A stretch of DNA of 64,000 nucleotides, from contig OX638356.1 in the NCBI GenBank assembly GCA_951813395.1, positions 3,112,501 through 3,176,500 on the forward strand, read 5' to 3'. The position numbers and the translations under genes were made by a program. The notes beneath the pieces were generated by a model. It did no database searches. It was not told where the DNA came from and worked only from the letters and a program-made list of their open reading frames with translations. This document shows, piece by piece, positions 45,395 through 52,316 of the stretch. This DNA comes from Longimicrobiales bacterium (lineage in GTDB: Bacteria; Gemmatimonadota; Gemmatimonadetes; Longimicrobiales; Gaopeijiaceae). The number at the start of each line of letters is the position of its first letter. Positions within the stretch are counted from its first letter, which is position 1.

Positions 45395-47119
45395 CCACGA
45401 CGCCTCTGCGAAGCCGGCAACCACCTGGTTGACCCGGCGTTGCAGATCCGTCACCACGAATGGAAACAGCTCCGACTCCGTTTCTCGCATTTCGGCAAGC
45501 TCGGGCACCCTGGCAAGCTTGGGCATGGGTACGCGGGGCGTTGCCGGATCGTGCTCGAACCGGGGCCCCTCGGCGTATCCGATGGGCACCAGGATCCGCG
45601 CCAGTCTAAGCAGCACCTCGTTTGCCACATCGGGATCGAAATTGCCCTCTTCGATGTCGTCGTAGAAGGTGGTCAGCCGCTCCAGCAGTGCGTCGTAGGA
45701 CTCTCTAACCGGCACCAGGTTGAACACCTTGGCGAGATCCTTGTCGATCGTGGCTTCATACGCCTCGAGAGCATCTCCCAGTTCGGCCATCGTCGCCCGG
45801 AAATCCAACGGCAGTACCTCGTCATCCAGGAACCTGCCGATGGCCGTCAGGTAGACCCGGAGGTCGCGTTCCAGGTTGGCGCGGTCCGCGACCTCGATCC
45901 GGTCCTTCTCCGTATGCCATGCGATGTTGCCCCCACAGCCGCCTACCGGGTAGAACCCGAGCCGGTCCCGTTCCTCCTCGGGGATGTTGGAGAGCAGCAT
46001 GAAGAAGGAGGTAAGACCGATCTGGTCGAACGAATAGTCTCCCGCCCGGAGGGGCCGCTGGCGGGTCGGCTCGACACCCGCGACGGACACGATGGAGGAC
46101 CGGCAAACCTCTTCCGCCTCGGCCATCCACGGTACGGCGTCGTACTCGGTCGCGCCCCAGCACCCCGGCGAGTCGATGTTGACGGCGGCCACGCATCGCC
46201 GGGACAGATCGAGAGCGAACTTGTCGGCGAACCAGGTCGATCCGCCGTAGCGGCCCGTGGAATGCGCCGGCCACCAGGCTACCCTCAGCGACCGCCTCAG
46301 ATCCTCCCTGTGTTCGTGGAAGATCTGCGCCAGTTCGAGCAGCGTGGCGTCGCCGACTGCATTGTCGCCGATCCCGACGTCCCACGAGTCGTAGTGCCCG
46401 TGCGCGAGGACGAAATCCTCCTCCTGGCCATCGATCTTTGCGACCGGAAGCTGGCAGGGATACCACCCTTCCTCGAGATCGGTGTGGATCGTCACCTTGT
46501 CCAGGCCATCCGCGATGGCTTCCACCAACTTGTTGCCGTCCCACCGATCAATGGCAGCCACAGGGGTGGTTGGACGTTGACCTAGCTGCGACGCCCCCGG
46601 CGCGCCCCAAACGGTGGTGCAGATTCCCCAGTGGACGCGGCTGCCCGGGTTGATATACACCTGGCCGACCGCACCCGCGGCCTCGAAGCGCGCCACGGAC
46701 ACGGGCATCGGCATTCCCTCGGTCACCACGATCTTGCCGGCAATGTCGTCGGGTAGAGAGCCATGCGCCGACTTGAACAGATCGGCTGCGTCGGTGGACG
46801 GGTTCGCGGGGACGTGGACGGGCGCCGCCGTCAGCCCCCTCTTCGGGGTTGAAGCCGCGAACGAAGGTGGCTTGCCGGCGACATCCCCGCCCGCGAATGC
46901 GACCGAAGCCCCCTTCGGTATGGAAAGGTAGAGGTCCGGCTCATAGACGTCGTGAGGGATTTCCGCGTGCTCAAGGCGCGACACAATGAAGTGCGCGGCC
47001 GCACGTTCGTCCGTCGATCCGGATTCGCGTACGAGCACTGCGAACCGCTCGATCAGGCTCCATCCCTCCGAGCCCTCTGCGAACGACACTTTTGACAGGA
47101 GAGACTCGACCAGACTCAT
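45344..47119 (-). CDS. M28-like peptidase with PA domain, no signal peptide
   Basis: A 591-residue protein. The N-terminal third has a protease-associated insert (IAGKIVVTEGMPMPVSVARFEAAGAVGQVYINPG region). The metallopeptidase core follows with HGHYDSWDVGIGDNAVGDAT (zinc His/Asp), AWWPAHSTGRYGGSTWF, VNIDSPGC and WHTEKDRIEVAD (last zinc His). The catalytic Glu-Glu pair normally seen as EE is replaced by AHSTG, so hydrolytic chemistry differs or is lost. No signal peptide, so a cytosolic role is likely. ATG 47119 has GAGG upstream; ATG 47134 is an alternative. It overlaps the racemase end, and both face the peptide cluster. Confidence 0.82.
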   Translation of the reverse strand: MSLVESLLSKVSFAEGSEGWSLIERFAVLVRESGSTDERAAAHFIVSRLEHAEIPHDVYEPDLYLSIPKGASVAFAGGDVAGKPPSFAASTPKRGLTAAPVHVPANPSTDAADLFKSAHGSLPDDIAGKIVVTEGMPMPVSVARFEAAGAVGQVYINPGSRVHWGICTTVWGAPGASQLGQRPTTPVAAIDRWDGNKLVEAIADGLDKVTIHTDLEEGWYPCQLPVAKIDGQEEDFVLAHGHYDSWDVGIGDNAVGDATLLELAQIFHEHREDLRRSLRVAWWPAHSTGRYGGSTWFADKFALDLSRRCVAAVNIDSPGCWGATEYDAVPWMAEAEEVCRSSIVSVAGVEPTRQRPLRAGDYSFDQIGLTSFFMLLSNIPEEERDRLGFYPVGGCGGNIAWHTEKDRIEVADRANLERDLRVYLTAIGRFLDDEVLPLDFRATMAELGDALEAYEATIDKDLAKVFNLVPVRESYDALLERLTTFYDDIEEGNFDPDVANEVLLRLARILVPIGYAEGPRFEHDPATPRVPMPKLARVPELAEMRETESELFPFVVTDLQRRVNQVVAGFAEASWLLQRVAVPLVAHPPGG

Positions 47120-47242
47120 GGTACCTCGGGGCATGACTTCCACGGGCTGAGGGCGCCGTGTTCCGGGATTACAATAACCCTCCCCACAACCCCGGACCCG
47201 TGAGGACCCGTCCGTGTTGGCGTGGCGGTGCCCGAGCAAGTC

Positions 47243-47269
47243 TCCCCGCACGACCGGAATCTGCGGGGA
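47243..47269 (-). terminator. hairpin ending the peptide cluster
   Basis: An 8-bp perfect stem (TCCCCGCA/TGCGGGGA, 11-base loop) lies 22 bases beyond the permease stop in the direction of transcription. A U-run is lacking. Position after the last gene of a nine-gene series supports a terminator. Confidence 0.5.
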
Positions 47270-47290
47270 TCGAAGCAGACAAGAGCAGCC

Positions 47291-47995
47291 CTACCAGTCC
47301 ATCGCGTCCGGCTCCGGTTCGTAGATTTCGAGCCCCTTGCGGGCGAGCAGGAAAGAGCCGGCCAGGACGAGGGCCGAAGCCACCAATGCCGTGGCCGTGG
47401 CAATCAGCAGCGTGTGGTCGCTGGCCATGATGGCCTGAATGGCCCGCAGCGGACTTCCGAAAAGCCGTTCGTAGAGGTAGCCCACTGTAAGGAACGCTGC
47501 AAGAACGGTTAGAAACCCATAGGTCATGACCGTCTTGGCCTTGAATCGGAGTGCAAGCCCCAGCGCGGAACTACAGCACGCGGATATGGTGATCCAAAAC
47601 ACGGGGAAGGAAACGGCGATGGTGCGGACAGTACTTGCGTCCGCGCCAATGCCGGGCCACGCCACACCAGCAGCAACGGCAAACGACAGAGCGCTGAGCG
47701 CCGAAAAGAGCGTGCCCGCCGTCAGCCGAGCCGCGGCGAGAGTCGATGCGCTCAAGGGCAGGGTGGTGAGCAATTCCAGGCCACCGGTCATCTTGTCCTT
47801 GGCCACCTCGAGGGGAACCTGCAGTGCGAGCGAAATACCCAGAATAGATAGCACGGCGCTCCATCCCGCCCGACCGAATCCCAGCACGAGCACCGCCACC
47901 GTGGCCACCGAGAACATGATTCCAACACCCATCAGGAACTGCCGCGAGCGTTGAAACTCAACACCCACCACTGCTCGAAATGCCTGCTTGGTCAT
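47291..47995 (-). CDS. ABC transporter permease of the peptide cluster
   Basis: A 234-residue membrane protein with about six segments, of ABC-2 type. The N-terminus MTKQAFRAVVGVEFQRSRQ is amphipathic and positive as in such permeases; the segments LQVPLEVAKDKMTGGLELLTTLPLSASTL form the usual coupling region. The ATG overlaps the ATPase stop by 4 bases. With the ATPase it would make a half-size ABC exporter or immunity pump for the peptides. It has no peptidase or fused ATPase domain. Confidence 0.8.
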   Translation of the reverse strand: MTKQAFRAVVGVEFQRSRQFLMGVGIMFSVATVAVLVLGFGRAGWSAVLSILGISLALQVPLEVAKDKMTGGLELLTTLPLSASTLAAARLTAGTLFSALSALSFAVAAGVAWPGIGADASTVRTIAVSFPVFWITISACCSSALGLALRFKAKTVMTYGFLTVLAAFLTVGYLYERLFGSPLRAIQAIMASDHTLLIATATALVASALVLAGSFLLARKGLEIYEPEPDAMDW

Positions 47996-48705
47996 GAACG
48001 CTCCAATGCTTGGAGGAGGATCTGGGAAAGCGGTGCACCCGGGTCGCGTTCCCGCAGCTCCGCAGTAGCGACATCTTCGAGGATTCGTCCCACCCTCATG
48101 AGGACGACCCGCTCGGCGATGAACTCCACGTCTTCCAGGATGTGGCTTGAGAAGATGACGAGCCGGTCGCCGCCACCAGGCGCACACTCGTCGATGATCC
48201 CGAGCAGCTCACGGCGCATGACCGGATCGATGGCCGACGTGGGCTCGTCCAGAATGAGGACAGGTGGCCGATGAGCCTCGGCTCCAACCAGAGACAGCTT
48301 TACCGCCATTCCCTTGGATAGTGTTCCGACCTTCGAGGCACTGGGAAGCTCCAGCCGCTCAAGGAGTTCCTCCGCGTACTCATGATCCCAGGTGGGATAG
48401 AACGCCGAAAGGAAACTCAGGTGTTCACCTACGGTCATCCACCCGAACCCGAGCAGCTTCTCGGGAAGAAACCCGATCTGCGCCCTGATCTCCGGCAACC
48501 GGGACCGGACGTCCTCTCCGCCGAGCTCCACCCCGCCCTCATAGTCCCGCAGCCGACCCGCGATCGCCTTGAGCGTCGTGCTCTTGCCGGCGCCGTTTGC
48601 TCCCACCACCGCCACGCGCTCTCCGGGATCGATCGACAGGTCCATCGGCTCCAGGAAAAAGTTCGAGTAGCGGACGCTGAATCCCCGCAACCTCACACCG
48701 ATCAT
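47992..48705 (-). CDS. ABC transporter ATPase of the peptide cluster
   Basis: A 237-residue ATPase. Walker A GANGAGKSTTLKAIAGRL, Q-loop region IGFLPEKLLGFGWMTVGEHL, signature LSKGMAVKLSLVGA, Walker B PVLILDEPTSAIDP and the H-loop HILEDVEF are all intact. The signature LSKGM is the type found in CcmA/BcrA-like antibiotic and bacteriocin self-protection ATPases. I start at ATG 48705 (MIGVRLRGFSVRYSN); an upstream ATG at 48762 would add 19 unlike residues and overlap the previous gene. Confidence 0.88.
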   Translation of the reverse strand: MIGVRLRGFSVRYSNFFLEPMDLSIDPGERVAVVGANGAGKSTTLKAIAGRLRDYEGGVELGGEDVRSRLPEIRAQIGFLPEKLLGFGWMTVGEHLSFLSAFYPTWDHEYAEELLERLELPSASKVGTLSKGMAVKLSLVGAEAHRPPVLILDEPTSAIDPVMRRELLGIIDECAPGGGDRLVIFSSHILEDVEFIAERVVLMRVGRILEDVATAELRERDPGAPLSQILLQALERS

Positions 48706-48746
48706 CTTGCAAGTCCCCACGCCGCCCCGCCCTCTCTCCGGCACCT

Positions 48747-49427
48747 CTATAATGTGACCCATGCACGCACCGCTGAAAAGGCCACCGTCACGCCCCAGAA
48801 GAAGAGCGCAAGACCGAGCGCCGGCCGGACCTCCAGGCCATCACACCGGCGCAAAGCCATCACAAGAAACGCGAACCAACAGACATGGCCGATGGAGAAG
48901 ACCTGCGCGATTGCCAGCAGGAAAGGACTGGTGGCCGGTACAAAAGCCGCCAGCCCCAGCGACACCTGCAGGTCTGCGGGCGAGTCGACGCTGCCGCCAG
49001 TGGTCAGATGCAGATAGAGAGCGAGCAGCACTCCCTGCGCAGCCAGAATCGCCTCTCCGTACAGCAGCACGGAGAGGACCGGGCGGATTCGGCGCTCCGA
49101 ATTCGTCAGTACGAGCACTGCCCAGCCCAGGATCGTCAACAGGCCTGCCTTGAACAGCTGGACCACCGGGGCGATCAGTGCGAGCGACCACACCATCAAC
49201 ATCATTCCCCGGGTTATTTCAGCCCCCTGATCTCCCATCAGACTCTGTAGCAGCGGTCGCAGGGAGAATGCTGCCGCGAGAGAGAACACCCATCCGACGA
49301 CCAGTGGCGGCACAATCGGCCGATGCACCCGAATGTCGTCCAGACTCGGAATGAGCATGTTCCCGAAGTGTCGCAACCTGGCCAGCACGCGTGGCGTCCA
49401 TCCCTCCACCTTGCCACCTCCTTTCAT
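48747..49427 (-). CDS. Yip1-like multi-spanning membrane protein
   Basis: A 226-residue protein with five to six hydrophobic segments and a soluble N-terminus (PRVLARLRHFGNMLIPSLDDIR). The layout resembles YIP1-domain proteins, often encoded next to ABC-2 exporters. Its ATG overlaps the stop of the thioredoxin-like gene by 4 bases. In this cluster it may be an immunity or transporter accessory protein; there is no direct evidence for either. Confidence 0.6.
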   Translation of the reverse strand: MKGGGKVEGWTPRVLARLRHFGNMLIPSLDDIRVHRPIVPPLVVGWVFSLAAAFSLRPLLQSLMGDQGAEITRGMMLMVWSLALIAPVVQLFKAGLLTILGWAVLVLTNSERRIRPVLSVLLYGEAILAAQGVLLALYLHLTTGGSVDSPADLQVSLGLAAFVPATSPFLLAIAQVFSIGHVCWFAFLVMALRRCDGLEVRPALGLALFFWGVTVAFSAVRAWVTL

Positions 49428-49996
49428 GACCCTCCCCCGTTTCCTCCGCGCACCACCGCGATGTAGTCCACCAGCCTGCGCCTGCCGGTTCGCCCGGCAT
49501 GCACGAGCCGCACGGTGTCCGAGCCGTCAACCCAGAACGTCGCCGGCACGGCGTTCAGTCCGAGAGCACGGGCGACGCTGCCGTCCTGGTCGTGCACCGT
49601 CCGCATACGAAGCGATGGAGGCACCCACGCGGCGCCATCCATTGCCGACTTCGGCGATGCGACCACCCACACCTGCAAGTCCCCAACTGTCGCGTTCGTC
49701 CCGTCACCGCTCCCGAGCAGAGACTCCCACAGCTCGAGTTCGGCCTTGCAATGAACACAGCTCCGGTCCACGTACACGAGGGCCGCCGAACTCCGGAAAC
49801 CGGACGCCCGCGCTTGCCCTCCACCCCACACCCGTTCGGTCACAATCCCCGGAAGCGCCCATGGCGGCTCCTCGGGCCCAGGACCAACCGGCGCCCTCCT
49901 GCCAGCCAGGACATACGGTGCCAGTCCGATTCCTACCACCATGACCGCAACGGCCGCAGCCACAACCTTCTTCACCATACCTCGTTCTACTCCCAT
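49424..49996 (-). CDS. membrane-anchored thioredoxin-like protein with CVHC
   Basis: A 190-residue protein with an N-terminal membrane anchor (VVAAAVAVMVVGIGLAPYVL) and an extracytoplasmic thioredoxin-like domain. The CxxC is Cys80-Val-His-Cys83 in VYVDRSCVHCKAELELW, and a cis-proline is seen in NAVPATFWVDG. CVHC is a redox motif of disulfide exchange proteins. Next to precursors with CxxC/CxxxC pairs, disulfide formation or isomerisation in the mature peptides is its likely task. The ATG has an excellent site, GGAGGAGG, and lies 80 bases after the last precursor gene. Confidence 0.8.
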   Translation of the reverse strand: MGVERGMVKKVVAAAVAVMVVGIGLAPYVLAGRRAPVGPGPEEPPWALPGIVTERVWGGGQARASGFRSSAALVYVDRSCVHCKAELELWESLLGSGDGTNATVGDLQVWVVASPKSAMDGAAWVPPSLRMRTVHDQDGSVARALGLNAVPATFWVDGSDTVRLVHAGRTGRRRLVDYIAVVRGGNGGGS

Positions 49997-50016
49997 CACG
50001 TTCCTCCTCCCGAACC

Positions 50017-50050
50017 GGAGCCCGGATGGACCACGATCCATCCGGGCTCC
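50017..50050 (-). promoter_or_regulatory. long perfect inverted repeat between precursor genes and thioredoxin-like gene
   Basis: A 14-bp perfect stem (GGAGCCCGGATGGA against TCCATCCGGGCTCC) with a 6-base loop lies between the fourth precursor and the thioredoxin-like gene. There is no U-run after it. It would protect the 3' end of the peptide-coding mRNA and lower read-through into the five downstream genes, giving more precursor than transporter, as is common in bacteriocin operons. The effect is inferred. Confidence 0.65.
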
Positions 50051-50076
50051 CCTCCCTACGAAGCCGAATTGTCCGT

Positions 50077-50370
50077 TCAGCCGAACGCCACGTGGCAGAT
50101 GTAGGCGCATGGCACAAGCGTGCCGAGCGGCGCGTTGCCAAATGCGATCATCAGTATGCAGCCCGCGCATGCCCCAGTCACAGCTGCCCAGAAGATCATG
50201 AGCGACTGTCCTCCGACTACATCCGGTGTCGCAGAAGCCTCCACCGTAGTTGGGGCCAGGACTCCGCCCACGTCACCGCGCAACCCTGTTTCACTTGCAG
50301 AGATTATCGTTGTACTAAGGGTCAGCGCACCTGCCAACATCACAACTGTCCTTCTCGCTACAGATCTCAT
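50077..50370 (-). CDS. small CxxC/CxxxC peptide precursor (fourth)
   Basis: A 97-residue precursor. An N-terminal signal-like segment (RRTVVMLAGALTLSTTII) is followed by a polar spacer and DVVGG at residues 50-54. The predicted mature part is 43 residues, hydrophobic, with CAGC (Cys68-Cys71) and CAYIC (Cys88-Cys92), 16 residues apart. It shares with its three upstream neighbours the order signal, spacer, VVG(G/A), GC-x2-C, C-x3-C. No known family recognised. A GGGAGG site lies 6 bases before ATG. Confidence 0.75.
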   Translation of the reverse strand: MRSVARRTVVMLAGALTLSTTIISASETGLRGDVGGVLAPTTVEASATPDVVGGQSLMIFWAAVTGACAGCILMIAFGNAPLGTLVPCAYICHVAFG

Positions 50371-50409
50371 CCTTGCCTCCCTCTTCGACGTTCTTCACTT
50401 GGCTCCACT

Positions 50410-50736
50410 TCAAAACACATCCACGCACGCTACAGTACACCCCAAGCCGACAGCGAAGCCCATCGGTGGTATCAGGGCAAGGAGGAAGACACTGATGCCG
50501 AAGCAGGTCCAACAGCCAGAATCAAGCTCCAACTGACCCCCAACCACGGCATTCACGTTCATGGCAACCTCCCGGTCGTGGCCATTCACAACACCATCGC
50601 TTTCTAGCGCCCGCACAACGTCAAGAGACGCCAGTTCGATCTGGCCGGTACCGTTCACCGGAACCGATGCCAGAGTCGTTTGCATGAGCGACAGGACAAG
50701 CATGCCACTCGTTATCATTCTTGTTGTCGATTTCAT
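50410..50736 (-). CDS. small CxxC/CxxxC peptide precursor (third)
   Basis: A 108-residue precursor. N-terminal signal-like segment (MITSGMLVLSLMQTTLA), a long acidic spacer, AVVGG at residues 63-67, then a 41-residue hydrophobic core with CWTC (Cys75-Cys78) and CTVAC (Cys100-Cys104), 21 residues apart, and a Pro-Pro break at the middle. I start at 50736 because of AGGAGAAAAAG just upstream; a longer reading to 50832 overlaps the previous gene. Codon use and base content are more AT-rich than in most of the window. Confidence 0.75.
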   Translation of the reverse strand: MKSTTRMITSGMLVLSLMQTTLASVPVNGTGQIELASLDVVRALESDGVVNGHDREVAMNVNAVVGGQLELDSGCWTCFGISVFLLALIPPMGFAVGLGCTVACVDVF

Positions 50737-50791
50737 CTTTTTCTCCTGTTGATTCCTGTTTGTTCGTTCACCGGCGATGATCCCTGTCCGC

Positions 50792-51112
50792 TCATGCGTA
50801 CCCGATATAGCAGAGACCGGCACATGCGGCATACACCGGCCAAAGCCATCCGAAACTCACAATGAGTCCAACCACTGATCCGGCACCCAATCCCAGCGCG
50901 GTGCCAACACAAACGTTGCAACCTCCCTTTACGATGATCGTGCCAATGCCGCCCTGCATTCCTACTACATTGTCCTCCTGTTGTGCTTCCATGGCGCCGT
51001 CCGCCCGCAATGTTGGCACGCGCCCTGGATTTGAAACAGTGGGATACGCTAACGCGGCGATGACTGCGAATAGAGTCACATGCCTCAACACTTTCTTGCC
51101 CCTCACAAGCAT
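50792..51112 (-). CDS. small CxxC/CxxxC peptide precursor (second)
   Basis: A 106-residue precursor. N-terminal signal-like segment (VTLFAVIAALAYPTVS), a spacer, NVVGMQGG at residues 48-55, then about 51 residues with CNVC (Cys65-Cys68) and CAGLC (Cys97-Cys101), 28 residues apart. Between the cysteine pairs are two Gly-rich hydrophobic stretches that could form a helical hairpin. A GAGGAAAGGAGA site touches the ATG. Together with the first precursor it is the most Gly-rich of the four. Confidence 0.75.
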   Translation of the reverse strand: MLVRGKKVLRHVTLFAVIAALAYPTVSNPGRVPTLRADGAMEAQQEDNVVGMQGGIGTIIVKGGCNVCVGTALGLGAGSVVGLIVSFGWLWPVYAACAGLCYIGYA

Positions 51113-51133
51113 TCTCCTTTCCTCAAAAGGCTC

Positions 51134-51427
51134 CTACATGACCGAGTGATAGCAGAATCCAGCGCAAGCCCCCAATGCGAGGGTGGATCCGGCTTTGCCA
51201 GCTGCGGCTACGACGGCAACCCACCCACCGGTGTACGCCAGACCTACTCCGACGGCGATGCACCCGACGCAACCGAGGAAAGACTTCCAACCGGCGCCAA
51301 CAACCGCCGTCGTCTCCACGGGCTGCGGCGACCTGTCAGCGATTGTGCCGCCGACTGTCGCGGCCTGGGTGCCCAGCAGTGCCAGACACAGTGTCAGCAC
51401 GATGGGCCGAAAACTCCTCTTCTTCAT
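51134..51427 (-). CDS. small CxxC/CxxxC peptide precursor (first)
   Basis: A 97-residue precursor, the first after the C39 peptidase gene. N-terminal signal-like segment (PIVLTLCLALLGTQAAT), spacer, AVVGA at residues 41-45 (GA in place of GG), then 52 residues with CVGC (Cys53-Cys56) and CAGFC (Cys88-Cys92), 31 residues apart. The core GVGLAYTGGWVAVVAAAG is a Gly-rich helix candidate. The site GGAGGAGAAGG lies right before ATG. Order and motifs identify it as a paralogue of the next three genes. Confidence 0.75.
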   Translation of the reverse strand: MKKRSFRPIVLTLCLALLGTQAATVGGTIADRSPQPVETTAVVGAGWKSFLGCVGCIAVGVGLAYTGGWVAVVAAAGKAGSTLALGACAGFCYHSVM

Positions 51428-51492
51428 CCTTCTCCTCCTCTTCTGATGTGGTGACCTGGACCGCGTCGCTCCTCGCCGCGGCCGATCCGGTG

Positions 51493-52092
51493 CTACCCGG
51501 CGAGCAGGATCGACTCGCCGGACCAGATCTTCTCGAATCCTTCCTCGCTGATCGAATAGCGGCCCACCGAAGGGTCCACGACGGTGAGACGTCCGGATGG
51601 CGACCTTCCGGTGACCGTCACGAAGTGGTTGCGGTTCACCCAGGCGATGAACGGGAGACGCGTGTGCGGCAGTTCGGCCGACGTGAGCCGTGTTAGCATG
51701 AGCGACAGGTTGAATCGGCTCGCGGCACGGATCAGCCCACCCGCAGTCGTCCCTCGCGGCTCAGTCCCCGCCAGCACCATGAGCGAGTCGGTCGATGGCG
51801 CAGCAACGCCGACAATGCGCATCATGTTGGCCAGCGCGGCAGGGCCGCAGTCATTCAGCGCGGCCTGGAAGACTACGCCGTCACTTCCCAGGAACTCCGC
51901 ATCCGACCGGGCCAGTTCGGCACGGGCGACAAGTCGCCCCAGACGGGGCAGATCGCTGGCCGCCAGGGTCCCGAGCGCGAGCGCGCCTGACACAAGGACG
52001 AGCACAAGGACGGCGGAGCGGCGAAGGTTGCGCGCGCGCTTCCCCGATCCATGTTCTCGCGGGCCGGAGACTTCGGACTGGTACCTTGGCAT
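51493..52092 (-). CDS. membrane-anchored C39 family peptidase
   Basis: A 199-residue protein with a basic N-terminus, one membrane helix (AVLVLVLVSGALALGTLAA, residues 27-45) and a C39 cysteine peptidase domain outside the membrane. The catalytic residues are Gln76, Cys82 (NDCGPAALANM), His156 (NRNHFVTV) and Asp173 (VVDPSVG). C39 domains remove double-glycine leaders of bacteriocins; they are usually fused to an ABC transporter on the cytosolic side, but here the domain stands alone and probably faces the periplasm. GCGAGG precedes ATG 52092. It heads the nine-gene cluster. Confidence 0.88.
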   Translation of the reverse strand: MPRYQSEVSGPREHGSGKRARNLRRSAVLVLVLVSGALALGTLAASDLPRLGRLVARAELARSDAEFLGSDGVVFQAALNDCGPAALANMMRIVGVAAPSTDSLMVLAGTEPRGTTAGGLIRAASRFNLSLMLTRLTSAELPHTRLPFIAWVNRNHFVTVTGRSPSGRLTVVDPSVGRYSISEEGFEKIWSGESILLAG

Positions 52093-52281
52093 CGGGATGC
52101 CTCGCGGGTCGATGGGTCGTGATACGATCAAGCGAGACCCACGCTACCCGCCCCGGATGTGCGTTTACATGTCTGGATGGGACAATCGTCCCGAGAGCGT
52201 GCATCGCCCCCTTCAGGCACCACGATTCGAGCGCACGTCGACCCCCGAACGCCCCCAACCAGCGGAGCGACCCACCCCAAC

Positions 52282-52304
52282 CGCCCCGCTTTTCGCGCGG
52301 GGCG
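52282..52304 (-). terminator. hairpin after the UGA-containing AhpC/TSA gene
   Basis: An 8-bp stem CGCCCCGC/GCGGGGCG with a 7-base loop lies 13 bases past the stop codon of the thioredoxin-fold gene in the direction of transcription. It separates that gene from the C39 cluster, suggesting the cluster has its own promoter within 52093-52280. Confidence 0.6.
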
Positions 52305-52316
52305 TCGTTCAGCCCG

